This document shows positions 26,518 to 38,608 of a stretch of 64,000 nucleotides of DNA, piece after piece; positions within the stretch are counted from its first letter, which is position 1, and every line of letters starts with the position of its first letter. Source of the DNA: Trichoplax adhaerens (taxonomy: Eukaryota; Placozoa; Uniplacotomia; Trichoplacea; Trichoplacidae); the NCBI RefSeq assembly GCF_000150275.1, contig NW_002060958.1, positions 1,331,310 through 1,395,309 on the forward strand. Reading direction: 5' to 3'. The notes below the pieces were generated by a model, which was not told where the DNA came from, ran no database searches, and saw nothing but the letters and a program-made list of their open reading frames with translations. The position numbers and the translations under genes were made by a program.

Positions 26518-29500
26518 TTACAGGTTCTTCTTTTTCCCTTTCGATTTACTCTTTCTAAGTTTCTTGCCCTTTACTATTTTTAGTTTCTTTTTTATTTGAC
26601 CACGTTTTCTTTTGCTAGACTGTGTAACCAAATATTCAGTTTAATGGTAAGAAGAATAATTTATATCAATTTCATTAAAGAATTTATCATGTAGTATTAA
26701 ATACCTTTTTACTATAATATTTAGTTTTCTTTTTGATGCCACTTTCATGTCGCTTAATTTGTAAACTTTTTACACGATTGTTTGGCTCTCGGACTCTACG
26801 AAATTAATGTGATTGATATATGTTGTAATACATATTAATTCGGTTACACTATGTCATGAGACGATACTGTGTACGTAGTAAACTATTACAATCCATGTAT
26901 TCTAGTTAATTATAGGTTCTCACTTGTAAATACGAACGAGCCAGTGTTCTGTAGTATAAGCTTCTTCAAGGACGTCCAGTGTAAAATCTTTATTTCCAAT
27001 CTCAGCATTTCGGGTTCTATCATAGCCACTTGGGGTTCTAAAATCCATCTAAGTTGAACAAAGACATAGTTTTAATTATTACGTTGCTTATAATCAATGA
27101 TTATTCAACTACTAGAGTCACTACCACATTAAAATCTTATCTAAGTTGTCAAGCTACCTGCATTAATCCAAACTTCCAATACGACATCTTGTACATTAAA
27201 CAATTTAATAGTGTTGGTGAACCTAAACGATCAACTCTAAATTCTCCATTTGGTGTAAAATATTCCGATTCCTAAATTGAAATAAGTAAAACTTGAGCAA
27301 AATTTTTCATAGCGATACTTATGCGTAAATGAATTTACATAAATGCTACATTGCAATATGTCAGAATATCAAAGGGTTATAAATCTTACCTTAATTTCTT
27401 TTGGATGTTCACCTTCCGCTATTCTTACCATCCACAAAAATTTGTTAATATCATCACCACTATAGCCGATCGCCCCACCAAATATAATTAATACATAATC
27501 GACATCAAGTTCCCTCATAATTTTGTAAGCAGCGGTTTCATTTGATGACATTGCTTTGCCAACCTATAACATAGATAAAAGTGGCTTCAATTAATTTAAC
27601 CAATAAATCAACACAACTAGTTATAAGCCAAGTTGTAGGGTTATACCAGTGCAATATGGCTGTTATTCCATGTATTATTATCTACAAGAGTTGTTCTATT
27701 TGCCATGCCAGCAATTTGATAACCATAATCCCACCAGGACATAATTCTGTAACATTTTAGGTAATTCATTAAATTTTAGGTGTGAACAGTAGGAGAATAA
27801 TTCACAATCTGGTTAGAGTACCTTGCATTTTCGTGCGTGTTTTGGCGTAGCCAATAATATGCTTCTCTAAAATCGTCAAGAACCGTTCTACTCCTGATAT
27901 CACGAGTATCACATAGTAACAATAAGTGACTTTATTTTCCAAACAGTAATTTATTGCTATGAATATATAACTTAATGCTAACCCATCAGGATTACTTGAT
28001 GCTAAAACTACAGATGGACTAGAATATGCAGAGCCAGTCACCCAAGTGCTATGGACTGCAAACATCATTAATAGCATAGCAAGCACCATGACGACCATAC
28101 TTTTAGTATTAGCTCCTACATCACCAATGTAAAATTTAGATCGAGTCTTTGATTTCGTTTCCTAATCAGAATAAATTCTCTGTCACTATTTCATCGTAGG
28201 AAAAATGATGTATAGAAATATTGTCATGATAACTACCTCCTTTTGCTTAGCTTTATCCCTTTTCCTTGGGGACACAATCTCTTTCTTTTCTTTCTCTGAT
28301 TCGTCACCTTCTTCTTCATCTTCATCGTAATACAAATATTTATCGAATGTTGTCGAAAACGCAATGGATGATAGTATGATAACAACGGGAGTCAAGGTAA
28401 GCATAAGTCGAACCATCACGCCAGCAAAATAGACAGCTGATACAGCGTATAAAACGACTGCAAGAAAGACGTGAATATAATATTGAAATCAAAAACTTGC
28501 AATATTAGGTAGTAAGTAGTAGCAAACTTAAATTAAAATGTATAAACAACTTACTAAAGGCCCTTTCATCATTAATGTTATTGATTAATAGCCAAACACC
28601 ATAGGGAAACATGCATATGTTGATGTGAAGATCGAAGAAAAAGGAAACCCATGTCGTTGGTTGATGCTCTGATACAGACGCAATGATTGGAATGTGTACT
28701 TTGGCGTAACTAGTTTTTATTAATAAATGAGTTAAACATAATGTATGCATATGCATATTATTCAAATCGAGTCTACTGTATGATAATTTGTCTTATTTCT
28801 CTCACCCGGTATCCCAAAGTGAATAAAATCGACCGCTCCAAGGGGCAATATAACCTAAAAGATGTTTACAACAAGCACGTACGTAATTCTAGCAATCAGC
28901 AATGTCAAGTACATACTGTATATACTGTAAGATAAACTACGTCTAGTACCTGCATATGTGAGTGTAACAACAACGAGAAATACAAATCCAGCAGCTCCAA
29001 CCGTAGCGAACAAGATGAGTCTACCAAGGTTAACAGCAGTCGAATTGGATTTGATAAATAAAAGAGCAGAGTAGGCTTGCAGTAAAGCGAAAACACCTGA
29101 AATAGGTTATAGAAATATTTAAATAACTCAAGCATCAGATCTGTGTAGTGATAACAAACGCATATTAAATTAAGTTAAAATAATACAGGCACTATAACAA
29201 TTCAATAACCTGCAGCAGCCATGTGCTCGCTCGTTCGCACAGGTTGAAATCCAACAAATGGAATTTGCATGGACATGATCAATCCCAATATGAAAAAGCT
29301 CGTATAAGCTTTATTGAGAAAGAATATAAGAAATTGTAAGAATTAGTTATAAATAAAAAGAATGAACCGTTTCCACTTTCAACCTACAAGAGCAGTATAA
29401 TGCGAATTACTGATTGAACTTGTACGAATACTGCAGATTTTTATAGCGATCAGATTCTTACCTATGTATATGCGCTTTGAGTACCTGCCCATTAGCAGTA

Positions 29501-32100
29501 AAACGAAAACATGCAGAGGTATCAAGTTAATAATAAAAACATAGCCACCCCATGCAGATACCTGTAATATATAAAACAATTAGTGTATCGTCTAAAATTT
29601 TGTTACTTCTAATGTAATTGATATTTGTGTTTCTCACCATATAAAAATAAGACAGCGCAGTGCAACTTGACCAAAATAAAGACCCAGTTTTGATCGATTT
29701 AATCTGTAATCATTATTGATAATAACGTTATAGTACGATGAGTATCATAACAGTAGCAGTTGTAGTAAAAGTTAGATAAATAAGCCATTTCTAATTCTAA
29801 TGTTATGGTATCGTTGACTAATAAAAGCTCGACGAAATTGATATCAAAGTATTGAAACTTACCCACAGAAAGTAGGTAAAGATTAAGGCGAAGATAGCTA
29901 TGCCTTCGTTATCATAAGAACCAGCAACAGAACGTGATGTGTAGCCAGGTACGATAGCCATCATGACAGCGGCCAATAAACCAGCCCTTTCATTCCATAA
30001 CTCTCTTGTTAAACCATAAGCAGCTAAGGACGTAAATCCACTAAATCATGGCATAGTGAACAATATTAATGATTCTACAAATAATTTATACGCCAAATAA
30101 TTGAACAAGATATTGTATTCATTCCATCTACCAAAGTTTTCGACATTTAAACTACCTGAAAATTGGAGCTAGGAATACACAAATATCACGAATATGAATG
30201 GATATGTTAAGACTGTTAAGGATGAAATGAATGCTACTAGCAGTTATCATCAGTCCAGGGTAGACCTAAGCCAAAATGAAAAAAATAATGTCATTCATTA
30301 CCTTTTTGATACTAATTCAATTACGGTGGAAGCTATTCAACTTTTGTACAACTTACGGTTCCACCGACAATTCTGCCCAACGGATACCAAGCACGTTCAT
30401 CAAACCAATTGAGGAAATTGTAAAATCCATTTTCAGCCATATGATGTGTCGCACGATAATTGAACCTTTTACAAACGTAGAAGGCAATAACGTTAAAAAT
30501 GAGGCAGTTTACTGTATCATGGCTTCTACATGACTGCAAATGTCTGTAATATCGTATCCTTTGCACGCGATCAAGGGGTGTTAAGCGAGCGAGTTTTATC
30601 TCATTATGGACTTGTACACAATGTAATACCGTTCATGACGTGCGCTAGTTCAATGGAGTCCTGTTAACGTAGAAATTATCCACCAGGATTCACGTTCTAT
30701 ATAGACCGATTGATAGCTTATTTTGTAGCAACTAAAACAGATCAGGCTATTGAATTCACCCTGTTCTTCAATTAGGATCACCTATCAACTACTACTCGGT
30801 ATGTATTTGCTTCGAGGATTTGTTTTGTAGGTCAATACGAGCATGCTAAAAATTTATTCTATCGTACCCTAAGTCTTACTGCCTATAGCCAATGACACGA
30901 GCATACTATTCTACCTCGATATTTATAAAGCACTAAAATGTAAAATGTAGTAGTAAATGCATTGTCTATCCAAGTCGTGGACAGTTGATTGTATCAAGAT
31001 TTTAATGATTCAGTACATATTGGTGATAAGAAGTAAACCCAATTAGTCATGTTTCATGGAGTGGAGAAGATCAGATTGTCTATTGTGATCTGATTGTGAT
31101 CTATCGAATGATGAAGATTTACGGGTAAAAAGCTCAATCGATCAAACAAGTATGATCAGCATTGCATCCATTGATTATAATACCATGGTATGGAGTGGAG
31201 AAGATCAGATTGTCTATTGTGATCTGATTGTGATCTATCGAATGATGATGATTTACGGCTAAAAAGCTCAATCGATCAAACAAGTATGATCAGCATTGCA
31301 TCCATTGATTATAATACCATGGTATTAAGTGGAGAAGATCAGATTGTCTATTGTGATCTGATTGTGATCTATCGAATGATGATGATTTACGGGTAAAAAG
31401 CTCAATCGATCAAACAAGTATGATCAGCATTGCATCCATTGATTATAATACCATGGTATAGAGTGGAGAAGATCAGATTGTCTATTGTGATCGGATTGTG
31501 ATCTGTCGAATGATGATGATTTACGGGTAAAAGCCAAATAGATCAAACAAGTATGATAAGCATTGCATCCATTAATTATAATACCATCGTATTGGAAGTT
31601 GTAGAACAAGACAACAGCTTGACTAAAGACAAGCCCTATTTCCCTCCTGTTCTTGCCATCCTTGATTGAAGGCTACAATTTGAACTAATTTGCCCATGGG
31701 TAATTACTATGTTATCTGATGGTACAAAAGAGGCGAATAAAAGAATTAGATACTGTCATTCTAAGATTCAATAACGTGGCTACCTATTCGACTGTCGTTG
31801 ACTCCGTTTTAAAATAAAAAAGAACAGTCGACAGCCATTGATTCAAGTCAAGAGCAAACTGTATTCGCGCTATCATTGTGGTTGAAGACAAGTGTAAGCA
31901 TGACGGAAAAAGACGCATTCTACAGGCAATCAAGCGTTTACTGACCATGGATCGAATTCATGGATAATACTCTCGAATCGGATGACCGCAAACAACCTTG
32001 AAGCAAATCCTAGTAGACAGCATGATGTCAGCACAATAATCACGAGTAATGATTTAAACCCAGCTAAGCTTTTTTCCGCCGCTATCATTTGGTCCGCCAT
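26518..32100 (-). CDS. STT3B: STT3B-like catalytic subunit of oligosaccharyltransferase (complete, 19 exons, 781 aa)
   Basis: Transfers the dolichol-linked glycan to Asn-X-Ser/Thr in the ER lumen. Exons, 5' to 3': 31946-32100, 30357-30465, 30156-30265, 29863-30040, 29638-29703, 29462-29561, 29210-29308, 28950-29096, 28806-28854, 28555-28709, 28237-28457, 27983-28161, 27822-27893, 27647-27746, 27390-27563, 27158-27271, 26924-27048, 26705-26795, 26518-26619; all phases close. Start ATG at 32100 follows the initiator MADQM. Landmarks in order: HEFDPW and YDNEG acidic metal-binding loops, [10 protein letters not shown] loop, an acidic/basic insert ([17 protein letters not shown]) typical of the B paralogue, [10 protein letters not shown] signature followed by [21 protein letters not shown], and a lysine-rich C-terminal tail. 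Length and the insert favour STT3B over STT3A (about 705 aa). Intron 1 (30466-31945) carries a 134-bp tandem array. Confidence 0.93.
31058..31594. repeat. 134-bp tandem repeat, 4 copies, in STT3 intron 1
   Basis: The block beginning gtggagaagatcagattgtc recurs at 31061, 31195, 31329 and 31463, a constant 134-base period. Copies are nearly identical; the fourth has small indels. Each unit contains GATC-rich short inverted motifs (gatcagattgtctattgtgatc). Confidence 0.9.
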
Positions 32101-32585
32101 ATTGGATTCAAACCAATGTGCTGCTGGTAACGTCGAGGCACAATAAGAGCTCAACGTGCCTTTCTTTCTGGTCGACACTTGGGGAGTGCAGTGCGCCTGT
32201 GCAATGGAACTACTTGAGATCGACATGACACACCGCACCGCCAATGGCTCATACTGGAGACACTGGACGGTGGACCGTGGACAGTAGAGTACAGTTCTGC
32301 CGTTATGCTGTACTGTATGACAAAAGGAAAGCAAGGTCAATTTTGGACGATAATTACTTCTTATCATGACTCATTAGGGTAGAATGGAACGGCAGACTCA
32401 ATTTCGTGCTGTTCCTAGTATTCTCTACCTCATTTTTGGACTCATTTAGCACAGTACTACCTCCGAAAATGGAATTTCTACCGAACTGGACGCTCACTGT
32501 ACGAGTACACAGTCTACAGTGTACAGTATAGTACACTGTAAACGGTACTGTAGCAAAATGTTGGCTATCTGGACTAGACTTGAGA

Positions 32586-32623
32586 CCGGTTCGGTTCGGT
32601 TCGGTTCGGTTCGGTTCGGTTCA
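32586..32623. repeat. (CGGTT)7 microsatellite
   Basis: Seven perfect copies of the pentamer CGGTT, about 490 bases upstream of the STT3 start codon. GC-containing repeats like this are unusual in such AT-rich surroundings. Confidence 0.95.
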
Positions 32624-32677
32624 ATATCTTTATGATCTATGTTCTAGACATCGTGCAGTATGGGAAATGAGAATATT

Positions 32678-33470
32678 TCATCAACTCAGCGGTAGTTCCA
32701 TTTGAATTAAAATGGAGGCCATCAATGTTGCTAGTAAATTGACTCATTTCGATAGCAACGAATGTTCATCGTCCTTCGTTGACTTCCAACGAGTTCAATG
32801 AGTAATAGACTACAACCCTTTGGATAAAATAAAATGAATTTGCGAGTAAAGAATATCCACACAGGAGGTTGATATTTTATCAACTGAACGGTAGTTGCAT
32901 TCGAATTGAACTTGAGGCCATCGATGTGGCCAGTAAATTGACTCATTTCGATAGCAACGAATGTTCATCGTTGACTTCCAACGAGTTCAATGAGTATAGA
33001 CTACAACTCTTTGGATAAAATAAAATGGATTTGCGAGTAAAGAATATCCACACAGGAGGTTGATATTTCATCAACTGAACGGTAGTTGCATTCGAATTGA
33101 ACTTGAGGCCATCCATGTGGCCAGTAAATTGACTCATTTCGATAGCAACGAATGTTCATCGTTGACTTCCAACGAGTTCTATGAGTATAGACTACAACCC
33201 TTTGGATAAAATAAAATGGATTTGCGAGTAAAGAATATCCACTCAGTAGGTTGATATTTCATCAACTGAACGGTAGTTGCATTCGAATTGAACTTGAGGC
33301 CGTCCATGTGGCCAGTAAATTGACTCATTTCGATAGCAACGAATGTTCATCGTCCTTCGGTGACTTTCAACGAGTTCAATGAGTAATAGACGACAACCCT
33401 TTGGATAAAATAAAATGGACGTGCAAGGAAAGAATATCCACACAGGAGGTTGACATGCGTTCATACTGGA
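32678..33470. repeat. ~191-199-bp tandem repeat, about 4 copies
   Basis: The block gactcatttcgatagcaacg recurs at 32741, 32940, 33131 and 33322 (periods 199, 191, 191). Units share caacgagttcaatgagtata, tttggataaaataaaatg and catcaactgaacggtagttg blocks. Several short - strand open frames here are by-products of the repeat and not genes. Confidence 0.9.
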
Positions 33471-34210
33471 CGCTATATACCATTCCATGAATCTTTCCTT
33501 GTTCATACTGTCTTTACGAGTACCGTATATATTGCTACGGTGTTAAGAATGCCGTTGTCTTTGCAACAATCCAGATGACCACTACGCTCATAAAAATCAA
33601 TCAGTTCAAACGAAACATCCTTGGCCTTCCAAATTACTGTACTACTAGCTAATTTTAGTAATTGAGTGTATTTTAACGGAATCAAGATGATCTTGTACAT
33701 TCAACTCTGCAACTACGGTAGATCGTTTAATGGATGGTATCTAGAATCTCCAGGATGAGGCATTGCACCATTGGCAATGTTTCGTGGGCCTTCACTACTG
33801 CCTGTTCGACAATTCTACTGTCCTGTATAGTGTACAGTGTACTGGAAGTGGTCCTTGAGCGCGCAGTCCAGTCCAGTCTATATGAGTAACTTCAACACAC
33901 TTTATGTCAATTTAAATTACATATTCGCATAAAGTGTCTTTTTTCCAATCAAATGATACCAAATTTGTCGAATAAGGACTTAAAATTATAATTTCATATA
34001 GTTTCAATCGTCGGGAAAGACTGTTGAGGCACGCTCTCTACTGTAGACCTTTTACCCGACAGAACATGTAATAAAGTCACCGCTACGTCCATGCACGTCA
34101 AAGAGCCTATGCATTTGTATTATAAAAATAAAAAAATGGATACATCATACTGCAGTACCAAAATAGTATTGTGCACATTCTGCAATCTGATTCATTTCGA
34201 TGGCTCTCTG

Positions 34211-34640
34211 AAAAGATAGAATTGTGGAAGTTCAATCAGGCCTAAACTACATCACTTCTATATGTAGTTGTATCAGTGGAGATATCCTTCTACAGCTATA
34301 TTTATAAATATCATACAGGAATTTCAACGGAATACAACTTTGATTCTTGAACGAAGGATAGAATTGTAGAAGTTCAATCAGGCCTAAACTAGATCAATTC
34401 TATATGTAGTTGTATCTGTGGAGATATCCTTCTACGGCTATATATAAAAATCATACAGGAATTTCAACGGAATACAACTTTGATTTTTGAACGAAGGATA
34501 GAATTGTAGAAGTTCAATTAGGCCTAAACTAGATCACTTCTACATGGAGTTGTATCTGTGGAGAAATTCTTCTACAGCTATATATAAATATTATACAGGA
34601 ATTTTAATGGAATACAACTTTGATTTTTGAACGAAGAAGT
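34211..34640. repeat. ~140-bp tandem repeat, 3 copies
   Basis: The block gatagaattgtagaagttca recurs at 34215, 34357 and 34497 (periods 142 and 140), each followed by aggcctaaact, tatgtagttgtat and an end aatacaactttgat. Unrelated in sequence to the neighbouring 191-bp and 134-bp units. Confidence 0.9.
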
Positions 34641-35644
34641 GCCATCGAAAATAGTCAGACTATAAATACTAAATTGGTCCAAAAATGACCAGATTAATGA
34701 ACGAATCGGAACGGACGAGCGATCAAGCAGAATGATGATATGGTGGCACAATGGTATAAGAGCATTCTTACCTAGAAACAGTCATGAAGTAAAATTCCTT
34801 CAAAATGATAAAGCAGTAGTATAAGGAATCACTATCGCTTTTTGGCCTACATTCATAGCAAAACCTGTCTTGATCGATGGAACTACCAATATCATAGGCT
34901 TATGCTTTGTAGAAGCATTCCTACTCTATTCTCTCTCTGATGGCATAGCTCTATCTTTGTAACAACACCTAATTACATGTATTCATAATTGGACAATAAA
35001 TATACCTCTATCCTCATCAATCTACGAACATCTTTTCCATTTGAACTAATTATTATTACTAGCGTAACATTGATCTGGTCAAGGTCTTCTATATGTGATA
35101 GACGTTTTATTTTGACGGTAGTTTATTGTACACTGTATGAGAACTACGAGCATTTTACAGACAGATTCAATTTTTGAATCGACGTTTGTAATAGCAAATT
35201 TAATTTTTATTTATGTCCTTTTGGTTAATAATACAGTACAGTACTGTATACATAAAAATGGTTGTAGAGAGAGCAGTCAATTTCATTTATATGTTGATTA
35301 AAGCATCTGACAGTAACATTGCTGTATGATAGGATTGATAGACTATATATACTCGTACTTGTATTAGTCATAAATAAATAGGATAATACAATGAATTAAA
35401 AGGTAGTCAGCATACATCGACATACTGCTTCTCATACTACTGTATGTCCTGTTACTGTTAAGATTTCAAGCGTTTCTCTTCATTTATTTTTAGTAAATCA
35501 ATTAATACGGCAATTCTGGTTATACTCCGAGTACTAAAGTCTAAACCTTTCCAATCCGTGACGGTAAAACTGTCGTCACGTTAATGCACCAGCTACGCTG
35601 ATTATATCCACCTGCGCTCACACTCTATCAGGGGTTTCCATCAC

Positions 35645-35766
35645 ATGCTTATCCATCCGTATCCCGCAGTCTCTTATAAAATACACACCTTATCACAATT
35701 TCAATTAATCCATCCGTATCCCCCAGTCTCTTATAGAATACACACCTTATCCCAATTTCAATCAAT
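35645..35766. repeat. 57-bp tandem repeat, 2 copies
   Basis: atccatccgtatccc..cagtctcttata starts at 35651 and again at 35708, a 57-base period, followed by a partial third start (acatccattt). The short + strand open frame over it comes from the repeat. Confidence 0.85.
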
Positions 35767-38608
35767 GTACATCCATTTAGATTTTGTCGTATCCAAAACG
35801 TTGCTCACCGGTATACATATAAACGCCACTGTAAAATAATATCAATCGGCTAATAAAAGTGCCACGTAGTATTTGGTGTGTAAAACGATATTTATATGCG
35901 TAAATAAACGTAAGTAGTTTGAAATGCTACTAACTTGGTGTAGAAGGTATCAGTGCTATCGAAAATTAACTCTGTTAACTCTGCACATAAAAACTCTACA
36001 CCGCGATACAAAAACATCACCCGGCTTATGCAGATGCTAATTTGGTATAGAAACGCTGCTGACCCTGGACTAAACTAATCTCTCATACAAGTCTAGAAAT
36101 GAATCAGGAACTACCATCGAGAGAATTTGAGCAGTGAGCATTTCCATTTAGATAAACTACTGTTAGAAGTCAATTATGCTCAAGCCGTTCAGTGTTTTCC
36201 TACGGCTCGAACATAGTATTTCAGAGGCCAGCTGTACTGTAGTGGTAAATGGGTGAACGGGCATTTCTCTCCTCCTTCCCTCAACTAAAGAATACGAAAG
36301 GAGAATTTCGTTCCGCATCGAATAATTAGGAAAGCAGTGACTTTAGTCATGAACTTTTCAAAAATAATACCTGGATGTCTTTCGTAGTATAAACATGGAA
36401 CGGTACTGAACATTGAGCAGTTGGCAAGTCGTTCATTCTCGAAACTAGGAGTTCTATGATTAAACGGAAGTAGGTTAAGACAGCACTTACAATAATTTAC
36501 AGTCGAAATTTTATTAACTCGATTAAAGTAAATGTATCAAATGAGAACAATTTTACTATCCTGATCAACTAATATCTAATAGGCGCAGCTACAATGCGGT
36601 ATTTGCGGTTAGAAGTAGAAACTATCTACCCACCTATCATTGTTAAGTGCTGTAAAGAAACAGTTTCAGTGAACTGACAAGGCCTAACATTGCCTTAAAA
36701 ATGAATTAAGAAAGTCAGGAAAAATGGTAAACACTATCAAAGATGTCAATATTAACCTAATTACAAGACTATGTTGTATTGCTTTCCTCTATGGAGTCAC
36801 AAAACACTGTAGTTCGTGACATGCTGTACTCTGTAAGCGTTGATCTGATAATTTTTATCTTTGTCCATGAATGGCTTGAAAATAAATTGATGTAAAAAAT
36901 AAAAGCTATCGTTGATAATCGTTATTATTCATTCATCATACGATATGATGATGTCATCTCAACACGGAGGAGAAAATTGAGACATTGTAATTAAATCAAT
37001 GGATCGGAAGGGAAGCATTATAGTCATTCTATTTTACGCTATTGGCTGCGAATAAAAGTAACCATGCTGCTATCAAATCAGATTCATTTACACCGGAATT
37101 TAGCTAACACGCTGATAGATAATTATATCTTAGTGATATGTATAGATAGAAGATATAAATGATTCATGGGCCAGGATCGAGTGGGTTGTTCATTTTCATA
37201 AGTTGGATTTGAATCCAAATTGTTCGCAAAAGTAATCAACCAGAATTAAAATTAATTCAGTGATTGATTGACAAGGGTACGATCTCGTTGTTGACAGAAA
37301 CGTACAGAATAAATGTAAGGTAAGAATGTGTTGATATCTTAATCATGGAGTCGAATAATGAATAACAAAATATAGATATACCTATTACTTTCACGTTCAA
37401 GTACACAGCTCTACAGTCGTAGAATATCAATATCAATCAATGATGCTGTAATAAAATGAATACTTTTCGCTAAGTTACTACTTTAGACTATTTTTCTAAT
37501 CGATAAATTATAGATATTCTTTATATTTCAAAATAAACTCCCCTAGTGGATGTATGAGGGTTTCAACATCAATATAAAGTCCTGAAGATAATCTGTCAAG
37601 GCGATCTTTATTTAATTGCATTTTACATTTTTGCCTCTTCTGTTGATTAGTGTTTATCATCCTGACTATTTGCCCTCATCATTATACAGTAATTCATTTA
37701 GAAGAGTAATTACTGATCAGAAACACCAATGCTATTTATAGATCTGCCATTAAAATATCATTAACTACTTGTAATAGATAGTTTCGATACGGAAGTAAGC
37801 AAAATACATTAAAAATGTTTACTACAGATTAGTATCGTGGCATCATGTAATTTATCATTTGGCATCAGTTTTTATTTCGTCTTTTAGATACTATTATTAA
37901 ATTATTGACGTAATTATAGCTCCAACGCATTAAGATATAAGGCCATCATGAAGCTTCCTAATATTGTATATTATATAATATGCTAACTTATCTAATTAAC
38001 TTATTTGAGACAAAGCAGACGGGAAATAAGTTGTAAGTTGAACTATAAGCATTATGCCAATTTACTTGCTTGAAAGGTGAACTGTAATTGCCTTTAAAGA
38101 AACTAAAATACACATATTGTCTAATTCCTCTCATTTACTGATTCTTATATTTTCATGTTTATTGTTTTACTGCCGATATTTACTTAGAATAAGATAGAAT
38201 TACGTTAATTCAATAAATATCGTGGCGGTTGCAGGTTGTCTAACGTTGATAAAAGTTTTTTTTACTCTTACCGTGTTAGTATTTTCTGATAAAAGATAGT
38301 TTATAAGTAATTCTAATCTTTTCCATTTTAACGGATGACTTTTTTCAGAAAATTGATTAAAATTAACCCAAATTTATCGAGTTCTATTTTCTAACATAAT
38401 ATGCAAGGCTAAAAATGGCCATAAAGGATGAAATTTGATATTGTTGATACACTGATCTCGATTTAATTAGAATAACTGAAATATAGTTGATATGTATATG
38501 TTATACTGAATACAGACAAGAGTTTAAGCATTAATCTTGTCCCGTTGTTGTAGATAATATTTTGATATCAATTAAACTGCTTTATTTACATTCATGATTT
38601 TATCTAGG
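35767..38608. other. Spacer upstream of the PARP1-like gene
   Basis: No supported coding exon. If the PARP gene has N-terminal zinc-finger exons like human PARP1 they should be here, but no Cys/His pattern was recognised. Contains the likely promoter region; no core element could be assigned. Confidence 0.4.

Noticed and set aside
32101-32367. Upstream extension of the STT3 first exon on the - strand
   Set aside because: Extension is Cys/Ser/His-rich low-quality sequence; the ATG at 32100 gives the normal STT3 N terminus.
32731-33506. Three similar - strand open frames suggesting a repeated gene
   Set aside because: They are by-products of the ~191-bp tandem repeat, with no start, splice or domain support.
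34736-34800. tRNA-like stretch with a TGGTATAAGAGCA D-arm look
   Set aside because: No T-arm consensus and no closing acceptor stem could be found.
31058-35766. CRISPR-like arrays
   Set aside because: Repeats are long, contiguous and without unique spacers, in a eukaryotic setting.
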